Part shown: positions 9,337 to 19,112 of the stretch, in pieces
Position numbering within the stretch: position 1 is the first letter of the stretch
How the letters are laid out: every line of letters starts with the position of its first letter
From: Saccharomycopsis malanga
Taxonomy: Eukaryota; Ascomycota; Saccharomycetes; Ascoideales; Saccharomycopsidaceae
Assembly (NCBI GenBank): GCA_004014935.1
Contig: CP025322.1
Coordinates: 682,001 to 746,000 of the forward strand
Reading direction: 5' to 3'
Length of the DNA: 64,000 nt
The notes under the pieces: generated by a model
What the model was told of the DNA's origin: nothing
The model's database searches: none
What the model saw: the letters and a program-made list of their open reading frames with translations, nothing else
Program-made: the position numbers and the translations under genes

Positions 9337-9888
9337 ATGCCTACTGGAAAGAGTTTGCTCAAGGTTCTGAAACAGGTGAACAAGTCCCGTGGGGCGATCC
9401 ATCCGAAAGGACGCAAGTTTTCCAAGTTGAATAAGGCACATTTAAGAGAACACAAGTTGGGCAAAAAGAAGGCTCTTCATCTTGAAAAACGTGAACATGA
9501 ACTTAAACGATTATTGTTCTTTCAAGAAGCAGTTGAACACCGTGTGACCGCTGATAAAAAAACGTTTTCTCTTGACGAGGCTAAATTGTTTATTGAAGCT
9601 TTCATTGGTCGATATGATGAAGAATTGGAAGCTTTGAATTCCCAGCGAAGACCAGGCAGACCTAGATCTAAAAGACAAGAACAAATCGAAGGTCAGAAGT
9701 CTAAAGATGAGGAGGAATATGGTACTGGTTTCAAGATTCCAAACTTGGCTGATGAAGAGAACGTTGCAAGCTTGATGAAATGGAATGGTACTATTGGTGG
9801 AACCACTAGTATTAAATTCCATCATGTGGCTAAGGATTCTGAAACATTTCCTGACAAACTGCATGATGTTGAAATGGCTACAAGTTAG
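9337..9888 (+). CDS. TMA16: Ribosome-associated 60S assembly factor
   Basis: A 183-residue protein matching yeast Tma16 (about 178 residues), a factor associated with pre-60S ribosomal particles. The N-terminal signature IHPKGRKFSKLNKAHLRE is nearly the yeast sequence, followed by a Lys/Glu-rich helix, the segment FIEAFIGRYDEELEAL, a basic RRPGRPRSKRQ stretch, and the terminal GFKIPNLADEENVASLMKWNGT block that matches the yeast VCPDLSDKVNVEFLKKWNGT region. ATG at 9337 is the only in-frame start near the conserved N-terminus. The PAC and RRPE motifs upstream fit a ribosome-biogenesis role. Confidence 0.95.
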   Translation: MPTGKSLLKVLKQVNKSRGAIHPKGRKFSKLNKAHLREHKLGKKKALHLEKREHELKRLLFFQEAVEHRVTADKKTFSLDEAKLFIEAFIGRYDEELEALNSQRRPGRPRSKRQEQIEGQKSKDEEEYGTGFKIPNLADEENVASLMKWNGTIGGTTSIKFHHVAKDSETFPDKLHDVEMATS

Positions 9889-10820
9889 GTTGTTTCACCA
9901 GTATACCTTTTTTAATTTTATTTTATATTCATTTCATCATACATTTCTCTTTCGGTTCAGTTTATATTCTTGGTTCATTTTCGCATATTTACTTTATTCA
10001 TCTTCGAATATCCTGCTAGCCAAGCTATGGCCACATGGTCGTGTGTATTATAGTCTCAGTCATTTGTTTACGTTCTGTTATTATGTAATATTATGGTAAA
10101 TAGTGAAGCTTGATTATTGTCATTGCCGATCCCAAATTTAACAATTATGGGTGATTTTTTTATAACATCATACTAAAATACATTTTTGGGTAAAAAAAAG
10201 TCACCATTCTACATAGACATATGTTAATTGGAGAGGAATCACAAACTTCTAAATCATAATAAGAATTGATGTCTTTAATATTCTCAATATGAGGTTTAGG
10301 ACTTAAAATAACTAGACTATCCTTACCTCTTAGAAGAAAATCAAACTTTCATTATAACCCATGGTTTCAATCAAGTTTTGTCGAACGATTCTAAATTTTC
10401 GTATAGTAGTAACTTTACAGAATCATTAAGCATAAATACGTAATGTTGCAATGTGAAAAACTGTTAGATCTTGTGACAGGCATATAATTAAAATTTATTA
10501 ATTAAAAACAGAAATTTTTCAAGCAACTATTTAATCAATTTGATGAAGTTAAAAAATAGTATGATATTTTGACAGTTTTTCCCTGCATTAAAGCATTTCA
10601 CACGTAATTTGTCTCAAATAAAGGTAATTTAAAGGCTTCCAAGGGAAGTAGAGCTTTTACTTTTCAATACCTCATCTGTCAAAGCAACAAATTGATACAC
10701 TCATTTGGGACTACAAGTTTATATAATTAGCAATATGGCAGGTTTTCTAGATAATACTGAAAAGGAAAGGAAAATGTTTCGTGAGGAATTCTTGGTTCCC
10801 GTGGGAAGCCAAAAAGATGA
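9889..10820. other. Intergenic region after TMA16
   Basis: AT-rich DNA of 0.9 kb. A 48-codon frame beginning ATG at 10735 (MAGFLDNTEKERKMFREEF) runs rightward to about 10881 and overlaps the end of the leftward orphan frame. It is not similar to anything I recognise. No repeat copy or RNA gene is seen. Confidence 0.35.
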
Positions 10821-11186
10821 TCAAATTAAATCAAGTTCCCGATTTATTTTGTCAAGACAACACCTTGGACCTCCACAATAGTAATAAGCTAACATTATGT
10901 TATCCATAAATGCCTTTACGTACATGGTTAATTTATCCTTGGCATTGATATAGTCTGCTTCATTATCATAGTATGGAAAGTATTTGGCTGTATTTTCGAA
11001 CTGATTTTTTGCAACCAGGGCAGGTTTCAAACATTTTCTTTTGATTCTCTCCAACTTCTCCTCTTTGCTGTACATTCCAGATTCATAAAAGCGTACAGCA
11101 TCCCCTGCGTACTGTGCAATATGTCTTGCCAAAAACCCAAGCTCGTTCACTCGCTTGAGGTTCGAATCAGTGCATGTCTTGAGCAA
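10821..11186 (-). pseudogene. Orphan reading frame without a good start; possible gene remnant or missed exon
   Basis: The frame is open on the minus strand from about 11146 upstream limit 11149 region to the stop at 10821, but it has no ATG before an internal methionine encoded at about 11075; the 121-codon form begins with TTG. The peptide is cysteine-containing and mixed in charge, with KRKCLKPALVAKNQFENT and the terminal YYYCGGPRCCLDKINREL, which is not the composition of random AT-rich DNA. In a neighbouring frame an ATG at 11332 opens 61 codons that run into the same area. The pattern fits a decayed gene with a frameshift, or an exon whose 5' partner I cannot find; no TACTAAC branch site is visible on this strand nearby. 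I do not recognise the family. Confidence 0.3.
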
Positions 11187-11852
11187 TTTGAAAAACTCAG
11201 TTCGAAAAGCTGCTTTTTTGTGCTGGCAGTCCTGGGAAATGCGACATTATTGACTTGAACACCCACTATGTAATTCAAATGGTGATTTAGGATGCAGCTG
11301 ATTTTATGCAAAACAAAGCATTGTAGAATCATAAAAGATTGATAGGATATATAAGAATATATAGTTTTTGAGCATTGTTTCAGTAAATTTTAAATAATTT
11401 ATTTGATTTAGCCTACTTCAAATCAGAATGCGGCTTCCATGTTGCAACTTCCGACTTTAGAAGACAATCAATTCAGTATTTCTGTTTGCAACCTGCGGGA
11501 AGGCTTAAAGGGGAAATAACAAAACTAATAATATATATGACCATTGAGGTTGAAAAAAAAAATGGGAAGGAAGTAATAAATATGGTAATTGAAAAAATAA
11601 ATGGAGTATCGCATGGTAAACTATTCAACAATTTGGTCAAAAGCTTGGATTACTAACACATAAAAATGGTCCAGTCAAATAATGGTGTATCATTTTCGTT
11701 TATCCTCATACTTTTCATAATGTGCCGTTTTGTCGGGGATGTGCGATATTTTTCACCCACCTACTTACCTACAAATATCGAGTAGTGAAAAATTGCAACT
11801 AAAACTTTCTCAGCAAACTACCAATCAAAACCACCACCAATCCCCATTTACA
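11187..11852. other. Intergenic region before ATP12
   Basis: About 0.67 kb of AT-rich sequence that includes the short minus-strand frame at 11147-11332 and the ATP12 promoter. An ATG at 11739 is in frame with ATP12 but the residues it would add do not look like a presequence. Nothing else is seen. Confidence 0.35.
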
Positions 11853-12824
11853 ATGCTTCGTAGATATATTGTTAAACAGAATCTGATCGCTAGCAAAACT
11901 TTCTTGAGAAGCTTTTCGGTCACGACAAGCAGAAGATTTGCAATTCCAGTAGCAGCCCAAAATGTCACTTTTGAAAACAATATCAAATCCGAAACCAATA
12001 GGCTCGAGAAGACGTTATCCAAGTTTTGGGAGAAAATAAACATCGAGGCTGAAAATGAGGGGATACTGGTTAAATTGGATGGAAAGTGTCTAAGAACCCC
12101 ATTAGGCCATGATCTTGTGCTACCAAAATCTAAGAAACTTTTAGCAGAATTGATTGCCCTTGAATGGAGAAACTTGCCAAACCTTGCTATTAAGCCTCAT
12201 CAATTACCTCTTACATCTATTGCGGCCCGTGCCATAGATTTGCAAAAGGCAGCACAAGCAGATGCTTCTGGAGAGGCCAAGGCAAAAGTGGGCAGCCGTA
12301 ATCAAGTTAATGAACTTTTGCTCAGGTATTTAGACACCGACACTTTATTGATATTCTCACCAAATGAAGAATTTGAAGGAGCTTTGAGAAAAGAACAAGA
12401 TAAACTTTATAAACCTTTGATGTCTCAAGTTGAATCTTACTTGCAAAAATTCCACCCAAATAACGAAGAAATCAAACTTGCATATCTTGATTCGGAAATT
12501 CATGGAATAAGAAGCAACAAACAATCTGAATCTACAAAACAAGCTGCCACCGCTTTCTTAAACTCTTTAAATTTCTGGGAATTTGTAGCATTTGAAAAAG
12601 TGGTGCTTAGTAGTAAATCCTTCATTTGCGGAATCTATGCTCTCAAATTACTCAATCCAGCCGAAACAGACATGAAATTGGCTTTGGACAACATGATCAG
12701 AGCATCTAATTTGGAAATCATTTTCCAAACTGAGCGCTGGGGCGAAGTTGAAGACACTCATGATGTCGAAAAGGAAGATATCAGAAGAAATTTCACTTCT
12801 GCCATTTTATTAGCTTACGATTAG
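11853..12824 (+). CDS. ATP12: F1-ATPase assembly chaperone
   Basis: A 323-residue mitochondrial matrix protein that binds the F1 alpha subunit and is needed to assemble ATP synthase. The N-terminus MLRRYIVKQNLIASKTFLRS is rich in Arg, Ser and hydrophobics with no acids, a typical matrix-targeting presequence. The family signatures follow: FWEKINIEAENEGILVKLDG, LRTPLGHDLVLP, ALEWRNL, LPLTSIAARAIDL and RWGEVEDTHDVEKEDIRR. Length matches S. cerevisiae Atp12 (325). I use ATG 11853, where the presequence begins; an in-frame ATG at 11739 would add 38 residues without targeting character. Confidence 0.93.
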   Translation: MLRRYIVKQNLIASKTFLRSFSVTTSRRFAIPVAAQNVTFENNIKSETNRLEKTLSKFWEKINIEAENEGILVKLDGKCLRTPLGHDLVLPKSKKLLAELIALEWRNLPNLAIKPHQLPLTSIAARAIDLQKAAQADASGEAKAKVGSRNQVNELLLRYLDTDTLLIFSPNEEFEGALRKEQDKLYKPLMSQVESYLQKFHPNNEEIKLAYLDSEIHGIRSNKQSESTKQAATAFLNSLNFWEFVAFEKVVLSSKSFICGIYALKLLNPAETDMKLALDNMIRASNLEIIFQTERWGEVEDTHDVEKEDIRRNFTSAILLAYD

Positions 12825-13082
12825 TGTGTATATAATTTTAAATCATATTAGATGGTTGATTTAGCATAAACCTTAGAATTGTAATTATAGCATCTCAAAG
12901 GTCATGTTCACAACGATCAACTACATTCCAATTGAATGCTTAGAATAATAAATAATATAGTGTACTTAAAGTAGTATGTGAAAACTAACGGTAGATGTAA
13001 AAAGTTTATACGATAGATGCAAGCTGTAGCATATTTCGTAGTTATATATCATTTATTACACTAAAATCGAGTTAGAAAATAC

Positions 13083-13907
13083 CTAAGTGACAACATTGTT
13101 AAAAGAACCTTCTTTTTCTTTGGTTTCCCAGAACAATGGACCAACGTCATGGTTACCATGGTACACCCAACCCTTTTCTGTGACGTGATATAAGTTGATA
13201 GAACCACCAGAGTAAGCGTCTCTGTGCGTTGCAGCTAAAATACTTCTTCTACCTAAATATAATGCCTCTTCAACAGAAAGGTCCCACTTCCAGTTGGAAT
13301 CCAATACACCATAAGCAAATGTCTGTCCAGAACCAACACAGAACATGTCACCCTTCAAACGAGTGCCATCGGAGTCCACATAGTAAATAGTAGGACCCTC
13401 TTTCTTAGTGTAACCACACACCATAGTTCCCATAGAAAGACCCATGCCCTTGTAGTTATAAACCAAATTCGACAATATTTTCGAGGCGGCAGCAACAGAA
13501 ATTCTTTCTTTATTTCTCAACTCGTGCAACCTACACTGCGTGCCTAACCAGGTCTCCCAGTACTGACAATCAGCAGCACCACCAGCCATTGTTCCCAACA
13601 AGAATGGGTTGATTTCAATCACCTTCTTCACAGTCTGGGATGCAATCCAGCTCCCTGCTGTGGCTCTGGAATCAACAGCAACCACAATGCCCTCCTTGAA
13701 TCTAAATGCAAGTGTGGTGGTACCGTGTGCTATCTTGATCTTACAGTCTGGATTGGTATTGTCGTCTGTATGTGCTCTTAAAAAAGCGGTTGGTTGAGAT
13801 ATTGGAGGAAGAGCAATTGATGGAGTCAAACTCAACTTTTGCGGCATCCCGCCTTGAGATATCTTCTCCTCGCTGTTCTCGTAGAATTGGCTCGCAATAG
13901 TGTTCAT
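13083..13907 (-). CDS. PRE2: 20S proteasome subunit beta-5 (chymotrypsin-like)
   Basis: A 274-residue precursor of the catalytic beta-5 subunit, an N-terminal threonine hydrolase of the 20S core. The propeptide is residues 1-62 and cleavage before TTTLAF gives catalytic Thr1 at residue 63; Asp17 (residue 79) and Lys33 (residue 95) of the mature numbering are present. Sequence from DCKIKIAHG through GSFNNVV is nearly colinear with S. cerevisiae Pre2. The propeptide is about 13 residues shorter than in S. cerevisiae, mainly at its N-terminus. A near-perfect Rpn4 element lies 63 bp upstream of the ATG. Confidence 0.97.
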   Translation of the reverse strand: MNTIASQFYENSEEKISQGGMPQKLSLTPSIALPPISQPTAFLRAHTDDNTNPDCKIKIAHGTTTLAFRFKEGIVVAVDSRATAGSWIASQTVKKVIEINPFLLGTMAGGAADCQYWETWLGTQCRLHELRNKERISVAAASKILSNLVYNYKGMGLSMGTMVCGYTKKEGPTIYYVDSDGTRLKGDMFCVGSGQTFAYGVLDSNWKWDLSVEEALYLGRRSILAATHRDAYSGGSINLYHVTEKGWVYHGNHDVGPLFWETKEKEGSFNNVVT

Positions 13908-15026
13908 TTTGACTACTTGCTGCTCTTATATTATTCCTTTAGTCTTCTTTCATTTACCCATACTTTATCGGTGGCAACTCGTCTTTCATCATCTAATATT
14001 CGCTTTTTTCCTCCAATATGCATGTTAGTAATGGATTATGTAAGTCAGAGTATAAGGTTCCTGTGCGGTTCTATAACATGTTTGACTTATTTTCCTGTTG
14101 AGAAACTAGAAACTTATGGAATACTGGGATTTTGAGATGCAAGTAAAGAAGGCTTTGGATTGTAGCTAAATATGTTTTAGTAGTTGATGCATATTATATT
14201 TTGATGGTCCTTTCAACGTCTTGGAGCTCAAAGAGCGTAAATCGAGAAAACCAATATTTGAAACCTCCTTTTAAAATATGGCTTCTAATGGTAGAAAAAA
14301 GAACAATTATAGCCATTTTTAAAATGATATTAGCGAAAATATTTGTATAATGTAATCTGTCATGGGCATTCTGGTTCTCCTGATATCCTGTTGAGCAACA
14401 TCTTAAAGTGTATCAAAATAGCCAAACAGATAAACATATATATATTATGTCGGTACAAAATTATAACAAAAATAAACTTAACTAATTCATTACCTGGTTC
14501 CAGTTTGATCAATACAGTTACTTTTTCAAAGACTTTTAACTTTTCAAACTGTAATTATTACGAGTGTACAAGAATGACTTAGATACGATAGTAGATACTT
14601 GAAAGAAAGGATTTGAAGAGAGATTCTTGTTTTAGCTTTACGAACAGTAAAAAACTTACAACAGAAAAAATACGAAATAAACAAGAAGCTAAAAACAGTC
14701 AAAAAAATAAGAAAGAAGTATAAGTTGCCACTAATAGTGAATTGTATAAAGTAAAAGAGACTACTACGACTATAATCACCCCGTATTGAGATTATGAGCC
14801 CCGTGAACCCCAAATTTTGCATTACATAATCGCATTGAGGCTGAAGCGAAATGGAAGGAAATCGAGAGGATTAAAAGTGATGAATTGGGCAAAAACAGCG
14901 GTAACTCTTCTAGAAGGCAGTATTCGAGTGGATATAATAAAGCAGGTCATTTTTAACATTATACCAACTTTATTTGCATGCTCAACGCGTTTTGGCTCGG
15001 TTTTTTCAGTAGAATTATGTTAAGCA
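13908..15026. other. PRE2-NNK1 divergent intergenic region
   Basis: About 1.1 kb serving both promoters. It contains the PRE2 proteasome element and, at the right end, an overlapping upstream frame of NNK1. Reading frames of 60-100 codons here have no conserved character. No RNA gene or repeat is seen. Confidence 0.4.
13970..13978 (+). promoter_or_regulatory. Proteasome-associated control element (Rpn4 site)
   Basis: CGGTGGCAACT contains GGTGGCAAC, eight of nine bases of the Rpn4 consensus GGTGGCAAA, 63 bp upstream of the PRE2 ATG on the opposite strand. The element works in either orientation in S. cerevisiae. Confidence 0.7.
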
Positions 15027-15055
15027 ATGTCCTTCAACAAGTACGACCATGGTAA
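15017..15055 (+). promoter_or_regulatory. Upstream frame overlapping the NNK1 start
   Basis: ATG at 15017 opens a 12-codon frame that ends TAA at 15053-15055 and overlaps the NNK1 ATG (15027) out of frame. Any ribosome that initiates at the first ATG would pass over the NNK1 start. Confidence 0.4.
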
Positions 15056-18000
15056 CAGCCGGCATCGGCAGCAGAATATGAACAAAGCTGGGGTTTCAAT
15101 CTCACGAAACACATTGATTAATGATGAAGAGGCGCCACAGCATTTCCAGGGTCTTGTGGGTTCTGCGGGTCAGAACGAGCATGGTTATTTTGACACTTAT
15201 GGCGGCGACCGGAATAGTGAAAAAGCCGCCGGAAATGGGCTTATTAGAGATGGTTTCTCCACGTCAGGTTCCCGTATTGCTCTGAGACAGAGGGCCATAA
15301 GACCAACATTGATCACCGGATTCAATAATGGGTACAATTTTTCAAATAATTTTATAAATTCTCCGGTGGAACACACAATATTACAGACCTCTTCAGACGA
15401 TTCTCAGTTGATATACAACTCGTCTTCCGTGGACCCCCAGTCGGTGTATGACTCTGCCTACAATATTCTGAGAGATGCCTCGGAAGTCGAAGCCAGCGAG
15501 ACAACTGTCACGAGTTTAAACACCCCGATAACCATAATCAACAAAAATTTGCAGAGTTTGCAGAACGACATGTATGTGGATTCCGTTGGCCATTCGTCTC
15601 TAAACCATGGGATTCTAGGCGATAGTGGCTTTTTAGCACCAAAGGATGTTGCCACATATAGAACCCAACCTAACTCGTTTGATGACTCGTTCATTGATCC
15701 TGCACAGTTGGCGCCTTTCAATAAAGAGAATGAGCAGGTATCCAGTGAAGTGTCCAACGAGGATTCCATTTCCAATGAACCGATTGGCTATCAATGTTCT
15801 ACGTTATTAGAAAGAGATTTCCCAGCCGAAATCCTTCCGTTCGAATTGTTAGATAAAAAAGATGGGTCATATTTCATAAATAGTGACAAGATCTCTACTT
15901 TGCCTAGCAGTAACTACCATTCTTTAATAGACCATGAAGATATGTTTTCTGATATAATTAATCCGCTTAGCGATGCCAGACCTAAGCGTATGAGAACTGA
16001 GAAGCGCAGGGAGAAAAAAACAGATGCTCAACCAGAGAAAACTGAGCTGACCAAGAAACATAGAACTCGGCCTCGTACTTACTCTGAATCAGAGACTGCC
16101 AATTTCTCCATGGTAACAGGAGAACGTCTATATGATGATGACAAACATAGGCCAATTTATAGTTTGGATGGAAACCATGAGAAGTTACAAGACGATTCCA
16201 TACATTCCACCAGAAATAACAGCAACATTCGACTTGGGAAGCGGCCTACGGTTTATAGTGGTCTAGATATTGAATCTGCTTCTGCCTTACAATCTCCATA
16301 TGATATGAGCAGAAGCAATTCCAATGCTGCTGGGTCCGGTGATGACACGTCTGTGCAAGTACCTACCAACATCACTTTGCATGGTGGTACTATTGTTCCT
16401 GACGAGAATTATAGGCCCAAATTTATGCCAAGAAACTCTTACAACAAAGCCTTTGGGTTGGCTAAGACACATCAGATCTCAACTTCCACCATAGAACTTT
16501 TGCACCCAGAAAAACCCAGCAGCGGGCAACGGTTGCATCCCAACGTGGAGATTTACAACAATTTTCAAAGCTTATTAGGATGTGAAGATGAATACATTCC
16601 CGGATTGGATTTCAAAACAAGTATTACTCAGTGGTTTGATAATGGAAAAGATTACAATAGGTTTTACGAGCTTCAATTGATAGGAAGTCATGTTCATGAC
16701 AAGGGCGACGAAGCGGCCTTGAGAACTATTGATAGTATTAGAACTGTTAAGAGTTTTGATAATCAAGATGAGCTCACCCTAGATGTTCCTAACCATGAAG
16801 ACAATCCTACTTTGGCTGACCCTCCACATGATTATTCGTATCGTGAAATTGCATTGGATGCCGAGGAAAAACAGCCTCTTCGAGAAGGATTCATTCATTC
16901 ACACAAATCAAAGAATCAAAACTTGAAAAACTACCGGAAAGATATTCTCAACTTTAACGAGTATGATTATAACAATCTTTATGGAGGTCATGATAAACTT
17001 AAACATATTCCACCTTTCATCTTAAGCAAGGATAAACAGGCCCCAACTACAGTGCCATCTATTCAAGAAAACGAAAAGAGTGATTATGATATAGCTACCA
17101 GTATAACTAAATCAGGTAAAGGAATTCTTACCAGCCCTAATACTAGTATCAGTGATCCTTTGTTTGAGGCGCTGATGCCCAAGTCAAGGGATGCTGATGA
17201 GTTGTTCAACATACACTCAAAGTTTGGAAAACCTGCTGCTTCAGACATTGTAGTGTTGGATAGCAAAAGCAGCTCTGTAAGCACACCTTCTAGACGGCAT
17301 CCAGTAGCAAAGGAGAACATAACTCCTCAGAAACGTAGTATCAAGTTGGAATATGGTACTGTAATTGAAGATAATGTGACCTCTAGCGCGTCCTCATCTC
17401 TTTCATCATCACCTTTGGTTCTCAATGATTTGAAAACAAGATTCCGTCTGTATAATACGGATAAACTTCTCAATCAACGTGGAAAACCAGTGGCCGATAT
17501 AAAGAAAACCGATAACGATAACGTACCATCTAAAGAAGAATCTAAATTAAACGATAGAGAGACAACTGTTACACCAGAAGTGGAGTCTAAGCCTCAAGAA
17601 CCAGTTAAAAAGGTTGATTATGAAAGACTTATTGATAAGCTTCCAGATGATTTTCTTCAATTACCGTTTTCCAAACGCCGTAAACTTTTGTTGGAGATTT
17701 TGCCACCTAATGATGAGCATAATAAAATTGATTCTAAATTACTTCTCACCTTAATCAAGAAAAGGTTTGCAAAGAAAGGTGACTCACCAGTTGAACTGAC
17801 ACAATCTAACAGTACTGCCGCTGCCAAATTTTTGTCTAGGGTAAACAAAGCCCCTGCGAAGAAACGGAATATTGATGACAGAGGCTCTATTGTGATGAAC
17901 CATGAATTAGGCAAAATCATAGGGTATGGCTCATGGGGTATTGTACGGGAATGTTACAGTTTGGACGAAGCAGATAACACAATTGCCCCTAATTCTGCCG

Positions 18001-19112
18001 ATGGTACTCATAGGTTGGTTAGAGCTATCAAGATTGTGAAGACAAAGAATGAGATTGTCAAAAAGTGCTTTAAAAAAGAAATTCGGATCTGGAAACTACT
18101 CAACCATAAAAGATTATTACCTTTATTATTTGTGAAGGAAACCAGTTATGCGATTTTCTGTATAACCCCAAGGATTTACGGAGGTACTTTATTCGACATT
18201 GTTTCCAATTGGGGATATTACAACGATCCTAACTCTCCTATTATCATATCCAAACGGTTACTTTTGGTAAGACGGTTTATATGGGAAATTTTAGATGGCC
18301 TTAGTTATATGCATTATAACGGAATTGTGCATGGTGATTTAAAACTTGAAAATTGTCTTATCGATGAAATTATCAATCCTATAACTAACAAGATTGAAAA
18401 TCATATTTTAATTTGTGATTTTGGTATGAGCTGTTTCTATATCGACCCTGAACGGTCTAGAAAAAACTTTACATCTTCAGCCAGAAACTCATTCACAAGA
18501 TTAGACTCAATGGCCCGTTCTAATTTATTAACTGATGCTGTCTATAACCAAAATACTTTCAGCAATCGCCCTCAAATTCCTCGCTCTTCTTCGTCAGAAA
18601 ACCTTTCTGTTTCATTCAACAAAATGCACAAGATCTTGTTTAATAAGACTATCACTCATGATGATACACCAGCTGGCATTTCGTCGTTTCAAAAGGATTA
18701 CGGCCCAGCGCCTACTTCCACCACATTGAACTTATCTCCTATAATATTCAATTATATTCAGAATGAACAACCAAGCAATGACAAAACGCCATTGCCTCAT
18801 ACACACATCGGCTCCTTGCCATATGCGTCGCCAGAAATTTTACTTCCAAACCCTCCTCCTTTGGGCCCAATGGCTGATATTTGGGCCTTTGGTGTGTTAA
18901 CATACACTATGGTAGTAGGCAAGTTGCCATTTCAACACAATTTCGAACCACGTTTACGGGCTATGATTTCTAGAGGCAAATATGATATACAGTGTCTACA
19001 GGTAGCCTCGGGCAGCGACCCAGCTTTAGTGGAGGTTATCAAGGGTTGTTTGACAAAAGACATCACCGCCAGATGGGATCTCGAAACCATTGTTCTGACT
19101 TTAGAAAAGTGA
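15027..19112 (+). CDS. NNK1: Serine/threonine protein kinase, nitrogen-network type
   Basis: A 1361-residue protein with a long, disordered, Ser/Asn/Asp-rich N-terminal region (residues 1 to about 950) and a C-terminal kinase domain. Kinase motifs: glycine loop GYGSWGIV near residue 967, AIKIVK lysine, catalytic loop HGDLKLEN at 1102-1109 (Gly in place of the usual Arg of HRD), and CDFG with Asp1131. Between DFG and the activation-segment end GSLPYASPE (about 1263) there is an insertion of roughly 130 residues. The HGDLKLEN variant and long N-terminus fit S. cerevisiae Nnk1 (YKL171W), linked to TORC1 and nitrogen metabolism; the presence of TPO5 (YKL174C) in the same window supports this. Other fungal kinases of this type remain possible. 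Confidence 0.65.
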   Translation: MSFNKYDHGNSRHRQQNMNKAGVSISRNTLINDEEAPQHFQGLVGSAGQNEHGYFDTYGGDRNSEKAAGNGLIRDGFSTSGSRIALRQRAIRPTLITGFNNGYNFSNNFINSPVEHTILQTSSDDSQLIYNSSSVDPQSVYDSAYNILRDASEVEASETTVTSLNTPITIINKNLQSLQNDMYVDSVGHSSLNHGILGDSGFLAPKDVATYRTQPNSFDDSFIDPAQLAPFNKENEQVSSEVSNEDSISNEPIGYQCSTLLERDFPAEILPFELLDKKDGSYFINSDKISTLPSSNYHSLIDHEDMFSDIINPLSDARPKRMRTEKRREKKTDAQPEKTELTKKHRTRPRTYSESETANFSMVTGERLYDDDKHRPIYSLDGNHEKLQDDSIHSTRNNSNIRLGKRPTVYSGLDIESASALQSPYDMSRSNSNAAGSGDDTSVQVPTNITLHGGTIVPDENYRPKFMPRNSYNKAFGLAKTHQISTSTIELLHPEKPSSGQRLHPNVEIYNNFQSLLGCEDEYIPGLDFKTSITQWFDNGKDYNRFYELQLIGSHVHDKGDEAALRTIDSIRTVKSFDNQDELTLDVPNHEDNPTLADPPHDYSYREIALDAEEKQPLREGFIHSHKSKNQNLKNYRKDILNFNEYDYNNLYGGHDKLKHIPPFILSKDKQAPTTVPSIQENEKSDYDIATSITKSGKGILTSPNTSISDPLFEALMPKSRDADELFNIHSKFGKPAASDIVVLDSKSSSVSTPSRRHPVAKENITPQKRSIKLEYGTVIEDNVTSSASSSLSSSPLVLNDLKTRFRLYNTDKLLNQRGKPVADIKKTDNDNVPSKEESKLNDRETTVTPEVESKPQEPVKKVDYERLIDKLPDDFLQLPFSKRRKLLLEILPPNDEHNKIDSKLLLTLIKKRFAKKGDSPVELTQSNSTAAAKFLSRVNKAPAKKRNIDDRGSIVMNHELGKIIGYGSWGIVRECYSLDEADNTIAPNSADGTHRLVRAIKIVKTKNEIVKKCFKKEIRIWKLLNHKRLLPLLFVKETSYAIFCITPRIYGGTLFDIVSNWGYYNDPNSPIIISKRLLLVRRFIWEILDGLSYMHYNGIVHGDLKLENCLIDEIINPITNKIENHILICDFGMSCFYIDPERSRKNFTSSARNSFTRLDSMARSNLLTDAVYNQNTFSNRPQIPRSSSSENLSVSFNKMHKILFNKTITHDDTPAGISSFQKDYGPAPTSTTLNLSPIIFNYIQNEQPSNDKTPLPHTHIGSLPYASPEILLPNPPPLGPMADIWAFGVLTYTMVVGKLPFQHNFEPRLRAMISRGKYDIQCLQVASGSDPALVEVIKGCLTKDITARWDLETIVLTLEK

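Noticed and set aside
14020-14035. A 5' untranslated intron of PRE2 (TACTAAC on the minus strand)
   Set aside because: No matching 5' splice site is seen upstream, and the PRE2 N-terminus is complete without splicing.
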